15,704 nt of DNA from positions 1 to 15,704 of the forward strand of contig JAEZTA010000031.1 of the NCBI GenBank assembly GCA_023443765.1, read 5' to 3'. The notes beneath the pieces were generated by a model that saw nothing but the letters and a program-made list of their open reading frames with translations, was not told the origin of the DNA and did no database searches. This DNA comes from Bacteroidota bacterium. GTDB lineage: Bacteria; Bacteroidota; Bacteroidia; Bacteroidales; Rikenellaceae. The position numbers and the translations under genes are program-made. Position 1 is the first letter of the stretch; each line of letters starts with the position of its first letter. Below, piece by piece: positions 1-6,815 of this stretch.

Positions 1-401
1 AGGTTGATATGGTCGGTGATGACCATCAGGTCGCCCACGCGGAACGAGGTGTTGATGCCGCCCGAAGCGTTGGACACGAAGAGGTATTTGATACCGATCT
101 GCTGCATCACGCGCACCGGGAAGGTCACCTGCTGCATCGTGTAACCCTCGTAAAAATGGAAGCGGCCCTGCATGGCGACGACCCTGCGACCCTCGATCAG
201 GCCGAAGATCATGCGGCCCTTGTGGCCCTCGACGGTTGAAACGGGAAATCCGGGAACATCCTTATATTCGATGACGAATTTGGCATCGATCTTATCGGCG
301 AAATCGCCCAGCCCGGTCCCGAGGATGATGCCCACTTCGGGGGCGAAATCTCCGGTCTCAGCCTTGACAAAAGCGGCGGTTTTCTTAATTTCCTCTAACA
401 T
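1..401 (-). CDS. punA: Purine nucleoside phosphorylase (N-terminal half, cut by window edge)
   Basis: This enzyme splits purine (deoxy)ribonucleosides with phosphate into free base and (deoxy)ribose-1-phosphate, a cytosolic purine salvage step. The 133 complete codons visible are about half of the usual ~270 residues. The protein starts MLEEIKKTAAF and shows the trimeric PNP signatures: the phosphate loop GTGLG at residues 28-32, H60 in VEGHKG, QGRFHFYEGY at 78-87 (phosphate-binding R80 and H82), and SNASGG at 110-115, the loop that contacts base and phosphate. The ATG at 401-399 lies inside the end of lpxK, a 17-nt overlap, so the two are almost certainly co-transcribed and perhaps translationally coupled. 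The family call is secure. The exact substrate range (guanosine/inosine versus broader) cannot be judged because the C-terminal half is outside the window. Confidence 0.93.
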   Translation of the reverse strand, partial: MLEEIKKTAAFVKAETGDFAPEVGIILGTGLGDFADKIDAKFVIEYKDVPGFPVSTVEGHKGRMIFGLIEGRRVVAMQGRFHFYEGYTMQQVTFPVRVMQQIGIKYLFVSNASGGINTSFRVGDLMVITDHIN

Positions 402-1428
402 CTTCTTCTAGTTTTTGCAGAAAATCCGTTGCCGAATCCTCTATGAATGAAATATTTATCGGTAAATAGTATAGCTTACGGCGAATCTCCGCAGGGATTT
501 TCGCCCGGTTGGTCATCTTGACGACATCCTTCTCCGTAGTAACAATTACCGCGCCCGGATGCTTTGCGAGCAGCGCCGTCAGCGCATTCATGTCGCGGAC
601 TTTGTAGACATGGTGGTCGTCGAGCGTCATCTCGGCTGCAACCTCGTAACGTTCGCGAAGCGATAGCAGAAAGGGTTTCGGGTTGCCGATGCCCGACAGG
701 GCGATCACCTGCTGTCCCTGGGCCAGCGGTTCGCCCGAAGCCTCCTCCGGATAGAGCGGCTGGGGCATAAAACTCTCGAAACGGGTGAAATAGACCCGCT
801 GGTAGGCCACCTGGATCAGCACCTTGCGCAGGATGCGGCGGTCGATCGGGGCCATGCGCTCGGGGCACTTCGTAACCACGAAATAGTGAGCGCGGTGCAA
901 CTCTTCGGGCAGGTCGCGCAGCGTACCCACGGGCAGCATCCTGTCGTGCTGGATGGGGCGCGTGGCGTCGATCATCACGATGTTGATCTTCGGCTCGACA
1001 TAGCGGTGCTGGAAGCCGTCGTCCATGATGATCAGGTCGACCTCGGGGTGCTCGGCACGGATGCGGCGGATGCCTTCGGAACGTTTCTCACACACGGCGA
1101 CCACCGTATCGGGGAACTTGAGTTTGATTTGCAGCGGTTCGTCACCCGAATCGCGGTAGTGCGAATCGCATTTGACCTCCAGATAGCCTTTCGTACGGCG
1201 GCCGTAACCGCGCGACAGCAGCGCCACATTGTGCATCTGGGCCATGTAGGCGATCACCATTTCGGCCATCGGGGTCTTGCCCGTACCGCCGACGGTGATG
1301 TTGCCGATGCAGATGATCGGGATGTCGAACTTCTCGCTCTTGAGGATGCCCCAGTCGAAGAGGCGGTGACGGAATGTCACCCCCGCTTTATAGAGGAAGG
1401 CCGCAGGTGCGAGCAGGTATTTGAACAT
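385..1428 (-). CDS. lpxK: Tetraacyldisaccharide 4'-kinase (lipid A synthesis)
   Basis: LpxK phosphorylates the 4' position of the tetraacyl-disaccharide-1-phosphate precursor to form lipid IVA, at the inner face of the cytoplasmic membrane. The product is 347 residues, normal for the family. An N-terminal helix (about residues 1-25, hydrophobic with basic residues) fits the membrane anchor. The P-loop is TVGGTGKTP at 45-53, followed by LSRGYGR at 71-77, GDEP at 95-98, the catalytic and metal region DDGFQHR at 136-142, and MLPVGTLRD at 164-172. All hallmark motifs are intact. The ATG at 1428-1426 is preceded by a well-formed Bacteroidota promoter and no obvious Shine-Dalgarno. It heads a leftward unit with purine nucleoside phosphorylase and is divergent from the M23 peptidase unit. 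It indicates a Gram-negative outer membrane. Confidence 0.96.
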   Translation of the reverse strand: MFKYLLAPAAFLYKAGVTFRHRLFDWGILKSEKFDIPIICIGNITVGGTGKTPMAEMVIAYMAQMHNVALLSRGYGRRTKGYLEVKCDSHYRDSGDEPLQIKLKFPDTVVAVCEKRSEGIRRIRAEHPEVDLIIMDDGFQHRYVEPKINIVMIDATRPIQHDRMLPVGTLRDLPEELHRAHYFVVTKCPERMAPIDRRILRKVLIQVAYQRVYFTRFESFMPQPLYPEEASGEPLAQGQQVIALSGIGNPKPFLLSLRERYEVAAEMTLDDHHVYKVRDMNALTALLAKHPGAVIVTTEKDVVKMTNRAKIPAEIRRKLYYLPINISFIEDSATDFLQKLEEDVRGN

Positions 1429-1456
1429 CTTTCAGTCGGTTTGAACAGATAACTTT

Positions 1457-1488
1457 CAAAGGTAACAATTATTCCCGGGACCTCCAAA
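1457..1488 (-). promoter_or_regulatory. Bacteroidota sigma-ABfr type promoter for lpxK-punA
   Basis: Read on the minus strand, a TTTG -33 box (1488-1485) is followed after exactly 20 nt by a -7 element TACCTTTG (1464-1457), matching the TTTG/TAnnTTTG consensus described for Bacteroides. The predicted transcription start lies around 1450, giving a leader of roughly 22-25 nt before the lpxK ATG at 1428. The match is seen directly; promoter activity is inferred. Confidence 0.75.
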
Positions 1489-1590
1489 CCAAAATCCGCA
1501 AATCTGGCTACAATGCTGCAAATCGCATACTAAACACAATAGAGTGAGCGTTTTTTATAGCGGTTCAGGCAAACAGGCCACAAAAAAAAA

Positions 1591-1622
1591 TTTGGGATTG
1601 CGCCCAACTTACATTATCTTTG
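1591..1622 (+). promoter_or_regulatory. Bacteroidota promoter for the M23-ispD-bPH unit
   Basis: A TTTG -33 box (1591-1594) and a -7 element TATCTTTG (1615-1622) are separated by exactly 20 nt. An A9 tract (1582-1590) sits directly upstream of the -33 box and could act like an UP element. The -7 box ends only 9 nt before the ATG at 1632, so the transcript should be leaderless or nearly so. The TTG at 1620 lies inside the -7 box, which rules it out as a start. Confidence 0.78.
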
Positions 1623-1631
1623 TTCTCATCT

Positions 1632-2930
1632 ATGAATTACCTGAAAATAGCGATATGCGCCCTGCTGCTTGCGGCGGCAGGCGCCTGTAACCGGGCCCAG
1701 GGGCCTGAGGTGGAAGTGGAGGAGGCAGAGGAGCCCCACAACATGCTTTACGGCATCAATGCCGACGATTACCGGACCGAGGCCGGGGAGGTCGGAAGCG
1801 GCGAAACGCTGGGGAAGATTCTCAACGGATTCGGCGTGTCGGCCGTTGCTATCGACCGGCTGGACAAGGCTTCGAAAGAGATTTTCCCGCTGCGTAACAT
1901 CCGCGCAGGACATAAGTACACGGCTTTCATCCACGAGGATTCGCTCTACGCACCGCATCTCGACTACCTGGCTTACGAAATATCGGTCACCGATTATGTA
2001 GTCTTCGGATTTCACGACGACTCGGTATCGGTGCGTAAGGACGCCAAATCCTACACGCTCCGACGTACGAAGAAGAGCGCCGTGATCAACTCCTCGCTCT
2101 GGGGCGCCATCATGGAACAGAACCTCCCCTACGCGCTGGCTGCCGACCTGGAGGACATTTACCAGTGGACGGTCGACTTCTTCGGCATTCAGAAGGGCGA
2201 CAGTTTCACGGTGATCTACGACGAGCGGTTTATCGACGACACGGTGTCGGTGGGCATCGGCCGCGTCTGGGGCGCGAAGTTCTCGCAGGGCGGGAAGGAG
2301 TATTATGCCATTCCGTTCCGGCAGGGCGGGAAAATCCAGTACTGGGAATCCGACGGCGCGAGCCTCCGCAAGCAGATGCTCAAGGCGCCGCTGAAATATT
2401 CGCGCATCAGCTCGAAATTCACCTATGCCCGCAAACACCCGATCTACAAGGTTTACCGCCCGCACACGGGCGTCGACTACGCCGCGCCGAAGGGTACGCC
2501 CGTACACGCCGTGGCCGATGGCACGGTGATCTTCAAAGGCTGGGGCGGCGGAGGCGGCAACACGCTCAAAATCAAGCATCCGGGCAGCCTTCAAACAGGT
2601 TATATGCACCTGAGCGGTTATGCCAAGGGCATTTCGAAGGGTTCGCGCGTGTCGCAGGGCCAGTTGATCGGCTACGTCGGTTCGACGGGAGCCTCGACAG
2701 GTCCCCACCTCGACTACCGCGTCTGGAAAAACGGCACGCCGATCGACCCGCTGAAGATTCCGTCGGAACCCGCAGAGCCGATCTCGAAAGAGAACCGCGC
2801 ATTGTTCGAGTTCGTCCGCGACCGCATCTCGGCCGAACTGAACGGTGAGGTAAAGCCCGAGGAACAAATCACGCAGCTCGATTCGCTTGTACTGCCCGCG
2901 GCAGTTGTACAAACACCCGCAAAACAATAG
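1632..2930 (+). CDS. M23 family metallopeptidase, lipoprotein (peptidoglycan endopeptidase-like)
   Basis: A 432-residue envelope protein resembling MepM/ShyA-type M23 endopeptidases, which cut peptide cross-links in peptidoglycan. The N-terminus is a lipoprotein signal with a lipobox ending in C19 (AAGAC), so it is probably anchored to a membrane facing the periplasm. Residues ~55-110 (SGETLGKILNGFGVS onwards) look like the LysM/OapA-like domain of this group. A linker domain follows to ~260, and the LytM fold spans ~260-385. Zinc and catalytic positions visible are H278 and D282 (HTGVD), H326 (YMHLSGY) and H359. The usual HxH reads H359-L-D361, so the third zinc ligand is Asp rather than His. 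I chose the ATG at 1632 because it gives the clean signal and because the TTG at 1620 sits in the promoter. ispD starts 4 nt after the stop. Whether the enzyme is active with HxD, or is a regulator of amidases, is open. Confidence 0.88.
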   Translation: MNYLKIAICALLLAAAGACNRAQGPEVEVEEAEEPHNMLYGINADDYRTEAGEVGSGETLGKILNGFGVSAVAIDRLDKASKEIFPLRNIRAGHKYTAFIHEDSLYAPHLDYLAYEISVTDYVVFGFHDDSVSVRKDAKSYTLRRTKKSAVINSSLWGAIMEQNLPYALAADLEDIYQWTVDFFGIQKGDSFTVIYDERFIDDTVSVGIGRVWGAKFSQGGKEYYAIPFRQGGKIQYWESDGASLRKQMLKAPLKYSRISSKFTYARKHPIYKVYRPHTGVDYAAPKGTPVHAVADGTVIFKGWGGGGGNTLKIKHPGSLQTGYMHLSGYAKGISKGSRVSQGQLIGYVGSTGASTGPHLDYRVWKNGTPIDPLKIPSEPAEPISKENRALFEFVRDRISAELNGEVKPEEQITQLDSLVLPAAVVQTPAKQ

Positions 2931-2934
2931 ACCG

Positions 2935-3672
2935 ATGGAACGCACGGGAGTCATTATCGTAGCAGGGGGCAGCGGACGCCGCGCAGGCGGCGCACGGCCC
3001 AAGCAATTCCGGTTTCTGGGCGGCATGCCCGTACTGGCGCGCACGATCAACAATTTCGCCGCGGCGTTGCCCGGAGCGGAGATCGTGGTGGTGCTTCCCG
3101 AACAGCATATCGACTTCTGGAAAAACCTCGCCGCGCGTTTCGACGTGGCGAAGCACGAAGTCGCGGCAGGAGGCGCCGAGCGGTTCGACTCGGTGAAGAA
3201 CGGGTTGGCGGCGCTCGCCTCCGACCCCGAACTGATCGCCGTGCAAGATGGGGTACGCCCGCTGGGAACCGCCGCGATGATTCGCCGCGTAGCGGAAGCC
3301 GCCGCAAGGCACGGAGCCGCGATTCCGGTCGTGGAGCCGGTGGACTCGTTCCGCGAAACGGACGGAGAGCCGGATGCCGCAGGGAATGCCCCGTCGCACA
3401 TCGTCGACCGGCGCCGACTGCGCATTGTGCAGACTCCGCAGATCTTCCGGGCTGACATCCTGCTCCGGGCCTATGGGGCTGAATACCGGACAGAGTTCAC
3501 CGACGACGCGTCGGTAGTCGAGGCTGCCGGGCACGAGGTTTACCTTGCAGAGGGTGAGCGCGAAAACCTCAAACTCACGACCCCCGCAGATTTCACCGTC
3601 GCCGAGGCGTTGATCGCCGCGCGCGAAGAATCTGAAGACGAAGTAGATACGAACAATGCAGAGCACGTATAA
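2935..3672 (+). CDS. ispD: 2-C-methyl-D-erythritol 4-phosphate cytidylyltransferase
   Basis: IspD joins CTP and 2-C-methyl-D-erythritol 4-phosphate to CDP-ME, the third step of the non-mevalonate isoprenoid pathway, in the cytosol. At 245 residues the length is normal. The nucleotide-binding signature is AGGSGRRAGGARPKQF at 10-25, with R15 and K23 in the positions of the catalytic Arg and Lys. GGAERFDSVKNGL at 79-91, QDGVRP at 104-109 (metal-binding D105), VQTPQIF at 156-162 and LKLTTPAD at 212-219 (K213) are the other family motifs. I chose the ATG at 2935 because the longer reading from 2887 would overlap the end of the M23 gene and precede the conserved start. The gene sits 4 nt after the M23 stop and overlaps the next gene by 17 nt, so the three form one unit. 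Its product feeds undecaprenyl phosphate, which fits the envelope setting. Confidence 0.95.
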   Translation: MERTGVIIVAGGSGRRAGGARPKQFRFLGGMPVLARTINNFAAALPGAEIVVVLPEQHIDFWKNLAARFDVAKHEVAAGGAERFDSVKNGLAALASDPELIAVQDGVRPLGTAAMIRRVAEAAARHGAAIPVVEPVDSFRETDGEPDAAGNAPSHIVDRRRLRIVQTPQIFRADILLRAYGAEYRTEFTDDASVVEAAGHEVYLAEGERENLKLTTPADFTVAEALIAAREESEDEVDTNNAEHV

Positions 3673-4183
3673 ATATCGTTTCGACCACAACACGATCTAC
3701 TGGACGCTGGTTTACATCATCGTCTTCGTGCTGCTGGGTTGGCTGCTCTACCACCTCTACGAAGGGGGTTACCTTTCAGCGTGGTTCACCTCGTTCATCG
3801 TGGCGCTGGTGGCCCTGATGTCGCTGTCGATCCCCCGCAAGATCGTCGTGACGGACGAGAAGGTCGAAGTGCGCTGTCTGCTGGACATCACCGCAATACG
3901 CCGGGACGAGATCGCCTCGGTGCGCCGCGTGGACCCGCAGCACATGAAATGGTTCCTCCCGATCTTCGGCGGATGCGGGTTCTTCGGCTACTACGGCCAC
4001 TTCATCGACCTGCGGAGGCTCGACCGCGTGAGGCTCTACGCCTCGGAATGGCGGAATTTCGTCGAGATCACGGACATCTACGAAGACCGTCTCTACGTCT
4101 CGTGCCCGGACGCCGACCGCCTGGTGGCCGAGCTCACCCCGCCGGGCGGCAACCGTCCCGACGAAGACGACGAGGATACCTGA
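3656..4183 (+). CDS. Membrane-anchored bacterial PH-domain protein
   Basis: A 175-residue protein of unknown role. Two hydrophobic segments (about 14-34 and 40-58) form a hairpin in the membrane, followed by a soluble domain at ~62-160 that resembles bacterial pleckstrin-homology-like domains. It has strands such as KIVVTDEKVEVR, then the glycine/aromatic segment FGGCGFFGYYGHF at 103-115 and RLYASEWRNFVEI, a pattern typical of these bPH proteins. The tail (162-175) is very acidic and proline-rich. The ATG lies 17 nt inside ispD, so translation is probably coupled to it. The family assignment is by pattern memory; the ligand or partner is unknown. The operon position next to M23 and IspD suggests, but does not prove, an envelope-related role. 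Confidence 0.75.
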   Translation: MQSTYKYRFDHNTIYWTLVYIIVFVLLGWLLYHLYEGGYLSAWFTSFIVALVALMSLSIPRKIVVTDEKVEVRCLLDITAIRRDEIASVRRVDPQHMKWFLPIFGGCGFFGYYGHFIDLRRLDRVRLYASEWRNFVEITDIYEDRLYVSCPDADRLVAELTPPGGNRPDEDDEDT

Positions 4184-4238
4184 AAAGGCGGCAGCGAATT
4201 TGCATAGCATTTATTCACCTTATAAAAAACAGCAAAAG

Positions 4239-4403
4239 ATGAAAAAGTATCGTTGTGTAGTCTGCGAGTGGATTTACGACCCCGCAGTCGGCGACCCCGA
4301 CGGAGGTATCGCCCCCGGAACACCCTTCGAAGAGATTCCCGACGACTGGGGCTGCCCGGTTTGTGGAGTTGACAAGAGCAATTTCGAAGAGGTCGAGGAG
4401 TAA
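4239..4403 (+). CDS. Rubredoxin
   Basis: A 54-residue iron-only electron carrier of anaerobes. Four cysteines coordinate one iron: CVVC (C6, C9) and CPVC (C39, C42). Between them are the conserved aromatic and acidic residues of the family (Y4, W11, Y13, DPDGGIAPGTPFEEIPDDW, W37). The length is typical. The ATG at 4239 is chosen over the upstream ATG at 4200, which would add a basic, unrelated 13-residue tail and place the start in AT-rich leader sequence. It usually passes electrons to oxygen- or peroxide-detoxifying enzymes such as rubrerythrin, but no such partner gene is next to it here. It lies 55 nt after the bPH gene with no terminator between them, so it may be read from that unit, and it is followed by a strong palindromic terminator. 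Confidence 0.97.
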   Translation: MKKYRCVVCEWIYDPAVGDPDGGIAPGTPFEEIPDDWGCPVCGVDKSNFEEVEE

Positions 4404-4406
4404 ACG

Positions 4407-4440
4407 AAATCGGGAACGTTTGATCAAACGTTCCCGATTT
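4407..4440. terminator. Perfect 34-bp palindrome, bidirectional terminator
   Basis: The sequence AAATCGGGAACGTTTGA is followed immediately by its exact reverse complement, giving two 17-nt arms centred on GATC. It lies 3 nt after the rubredoxin stop and 13 nt after the stop of the converging small membrane gene. TTTTCCTTTC follows on the plus strand; the minus-strand exit has only a weak T-run (TTTCGTTT). It should terminate rightward transcription well and leftward transcription less certainly. Confidence 0.85.
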
Positions 4441-4453
4441 TCCTTTCAACTGA

Positions 4454-4750
4454 TCATCCGCCCTGTGAAAGCCGGAACCACAAATAAATTATTACGGCAA
4501 CAGGGCTTATAAAGGCATTCGCCAGGAGCCATTTCCAAAGCGACGAACGACAAAGCGCCGCCACTCCCGCAGCTGCCATGCTAAAAAAGAACAGGAACGG
4601 AACAAACCGGCCGAGACATGCGTCCGACCAGTTGTCCGATACCAATTTCCAGCCGATGAGCAGCACGGCATCCAGTAACAACACCTGTACCGGATACTGC
4701 CGCCATAGCTTGCGCAGAAAAAGCAAAAACGACAATATCCGGTTTTCCAC
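4454..4750 (-). CDS. Small hydrophobic membrane protein, unknown function
   Basis: A 98-residue protein that I do not recognise. It has three likely membrane segments (about 20-36, 47-67 and 72-92) with basic residues at the N-terminus (RKLWRQ) and no signal peptide. The only plausible start is GTG at 4750-4748: an in-frame stop lies 9 nt upstream, and the next methionine is at residue 58. The gene begins 2 nt after the stop of the DPP III gene, which favours co-translation. AGGAG overlaps the stop and abuts the GTG, too close to be an ideal ribosome site. It is the last gene of the DUF1080-DPP III unit, and its stop is 13 nt from the palindromic terminator. It could be a real small gene of narrow distribution; conservation would have to confirm that. 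Confidence 0.6.
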   Translation of the reverse strand: MENRILSFLLFLRKLWRQYPVQVLLLDAVLLIGWKLVSDNWSDACLGRFVPFLFFFSMAAAGVAALCRSSLWKWLLANAFISPVAVIIYLWFRLSQGG

Positions 4751-4752
4751 TC

Positions 4753-6771
4753 CTAATTAACGTTGGGCAGGAACGAATAATCCTTCGAATAACCGAGCAT
4801 CTGCTCCACGTAGTTGGCCGGGTAGGAAAGTTTCACGTCGACGATCTTACCGTCCTTTTCAACCAATTCGTATTCGGGATTCACAAAGCCGCCGTAAGGC
4901 TCGATGTTGAGCGCATAGTAGCGGTCGCGAACCTCTTTGTGCAACACGGGGTCGACCGCCACGGCATATTGCTCGACCAGTTTGTGGCCGGCTTCGTAGT
5001 CGCCCTCGGATTTGATGCGCTGCACCTCGCGGAGCATCTCGCCGAAGAGTTCGCGGAGCTTGTCGAAATCGTTGACCACGGCATAGGTCTTGCCGTTCTC
5101 CTTCACCAGCTCGATCACATTGTCGGCCTTGCCGCGCTCGTAGCACCACTCGCAGATCAGCTTGCGGTTGCGCATGTGCGACTCCTCGACGTTCTTGCCC
5201 GGCTCGATACGCGCCAGCTGGGTCATCATGCCGTTCAGGATATACTTGGCATAGCCCGCTTTGGCAACGTCGAGCGAGGGGATCAGCCCCAGTTCGACCA
5301 GCTTGGGATCGCCCAGGTAGTAGAGGCCGAACAGGTCGGCGCGGGCCTCTTCGAGCGTCGAGCCGTAGCTCTTCAGTTCGCCGCCCTTGACGCCCGGGGC
5401 CAGCTGGCCCGAACCGTGGCCGAGGCACTCGTGGAGGTCGGTGTGCAGGTCGTCGGCCAGTTTGCCGTATTTGTCCATCCGCTCGCGGTCCTCGGCGCGG
5501 AGCACGAACTCCTCGTTGAAACCGTTGCCGTGGGCGGCCATATCATAAGCATAGGTGATATTGTCGATCGTGACTGACTTCGAACCGTACTCCTTGCGAA
5601 TCCAGTCGGCATTGGGCAGGTTGATGCCGATGGGCGTCGCGGGGAAGCAGTCGCCGCCCAGCATCGCCACGGTGATGACCTTGGCTGAAACGCCTTTGAC
5701 GACCGGTTTCCGGTAAGCCTCGGCCACGGGCGAGTGGTCCTCGAACCACTGGGCGTTCTCGGAGATGATCTCTGTACGGTGGCAGGCCTCGGTGTCCATG
5801 AAGTTGACGTTGGCTTCCCACGATGCCTTGCGGCCCAGCGGATCGCCGTAGTCCTCGATGAAGCCGTTGACGAAATCGACGTTCGAAACGGTATCCTTCA
5901 CCCAGCCGATGTTGTAGCGGTCGAACTCCTTGAGGTCGCCGCTCTTATAGTAGCTGATGAGCGCCCCGATGTTGGTTTTCTGAGGTTCAGCGGCGACAGA
6001 CTGGGCCTTTTCGAGCCAGTAAACGACCTTTTCGATGGCCGGCGAATACATGCCGCCCACCTTCCAGACCCGTTCGTGGATGCCCGTATCGTCCTTCACC
6101 AACTGCGAGTTGAGCCCATAGGAAACCGGCTCGGGATTGCCCGCATCGGCAGCGGCGATGCCGGCGTAGAACGCTTCGGCCTCGGCCTGGCTGACGTTGT
6201 GGTAGTAGTTGCTCGACGAGGTGAGCAGCAGGTCGTCGCCGGCCTTCTGGTTGAGCCGCGTCTTATAAAGCGCAGGGTCGAAAATCGCCCGGCAGACATC
6301 GCCGCGCAGGGGATTGAGTTCGCCGAACTTCTCCTCGGGGATGGTCTCGATCACATCCAGCAGGTAGCCTTCGGTAAATTCGGGGACGAACTTGTCGTTC
6401 GAATAGTGGTGGTGGATGCCGTTGGCGAACCAGACCTTCTTAAGGTACTTCTCCAGCGCCAGCCACTCGGCCGAGGTACGGTCGCCCTGATAGTTTTCGT
6501 AAACGGTTTCGAGCGTGCGGCGCACGGGAAGGTTCACCGGGCAATTCTGGTCGAACAGGATGTCGCGGCCGCATTTGGCAGCCTCGGAGAGGTAATAGAT
6601 CAGTTCCTTCTCTTCGAGCGGAAGCTCGTCGAAGCCGGGGACTTCGTAACGGATGACCTTGATGTCGTCGAAACGGTCGACGATCCACGGCGCCTCGCCT
6701 TTAGGGCCGTCGCACGAGGTCAATGCGGGAATAATGAATGTCATGGATGCAAGGGTAAAAAGCCTTTTCAT
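4753..6771 (-). CDS. Dipeptidyl peptidase III (M49 zinc peptidase), predicted lipoprotein
   Basis: M49 enzymes release dipeptides from the N-terminus of short peptides. The product is 672 residues, close to the ~675 of the Bacteroides enzyme. The zinc motif is HECLGH at 447-452 and the third ligand lies in EEARAD at 474-479, the same variants known from Bacteroides DPP III rather than the HELLGH/EECRAE of eukaryotes. The catalytic Glu is E448, and C449 sits inside the active-site helix. The N-terminus reads as a lipoprotein signal with the lipobox LTSC (C20), so the enzyme is probably exported, unlike cytosolic eukaryotic DPP III. The start at 6771 is chosen because it gives this signal; an open frame continues to 7065 but overlaps the preceding gene. 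It lies 44 nt after the DUF1080 gene and 2 nt before the small membrane gene. Confidence 0.95.
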   Translation of the reverse strand: MKRLFTLASMTFIIPALTSCDGPKGEAPWIVDRFDDIKVIRYEVPGFDELPLEEKELIYYLSEAAKCGRDILFDQNCPVNLPVRRTLETVYENYQGDRTSAEWLALEKYLKKVWFANGIHHHYSNDKFVPEFTEGYLLDVIETIPEEKFGELNPLRGDVCRAIFDPALYKTRLNQKAGDDLLLTSSSNYYHNVSQAEAEAFYAGIAAADAGNPEPVSYGLNSQLVKDDTGIHERVWKVGGMYSPAIEKVVYWLEKAQSVAAEPQKTNIGALISYYKSGDLKEFDRYNIGWVKDTVSNVDFVNGFIEDYGDPLGRKASWEANVNFMDTEACHRTEIISENAQWFEDHSPVAEAYRKPVVKGVSAKVITVAMLGGDCFPATPIGINLPNADWIRKEYGSKSVTIDNITYAYDMAAHGNGFNEEFVLRAEDRERMDKYGKLADDLHTDLHECLGHGSGQLAPGVKGGELKSYGSTLEEARADLFGLYYLGDPKLVELGLIPSLDVAKAGYAKYILNGMMTQLARIEPGKNVEESHMRNRKLICEWCYERGKADNVIELVKENGKTYAVVNDFDKLRELFGEMLREVQRIKSEGDYEAGHKLVEQYAVAVDPVLHKEVRDRYYALNIEPYGGFVNPEYELVEKDGKIVDVKLSYPANYVEQMLGYSKDYSFLPNVN

Positions 6772-6815
6772 AATGGTATTACAGCATTGGTTTTTATCAA
6801 AAATTGTGCGGGATT

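Noticed and set aside
886..1452. A 188-codon plus-strand frame opposite lpxK
   Set aside because: It is antisense to lpxK, His/Asp/Val-rich without motifs, and runs across the lpxK promoter region.
1620..1631. TTG start four codons upstream for the M23 gene
   Set aside because: The TTG lies inside the -7 promoter element, and the ATG at 1632 gives a clean lipoprotein signal.
2887..2934. Longer ispD start at 2887
   Set aside because: It overlaps the M23 coding end, and the conserved IspD N-terminus begins right after the ATG at 2935.
1626..3458. A 610-codon open frame on the minus strand opposite the M23 and ispD genes
   Set aside because: Its translation has no recognisable motif and it lies fully antisense to two well-supported genes. 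GC-rich codon use commonly leaves such antisense frames open.
4199..4230. Possible promoter for rubredoxin (TTTG at 4199-4202 with TAAAAAAC about 20 nt later)
   Set aside because: The -7 part matches only the TA of TAnnTTTG; too weak to report as a promoter.
6776..6808. Possible internal promoter before DPP III (TTTG then TACCATTA on the minus strand)
   Set aside because: The -7 match is poor and reaches to within a few bases of the ATG; co-transcription with the DUF1080 gene is simpler.
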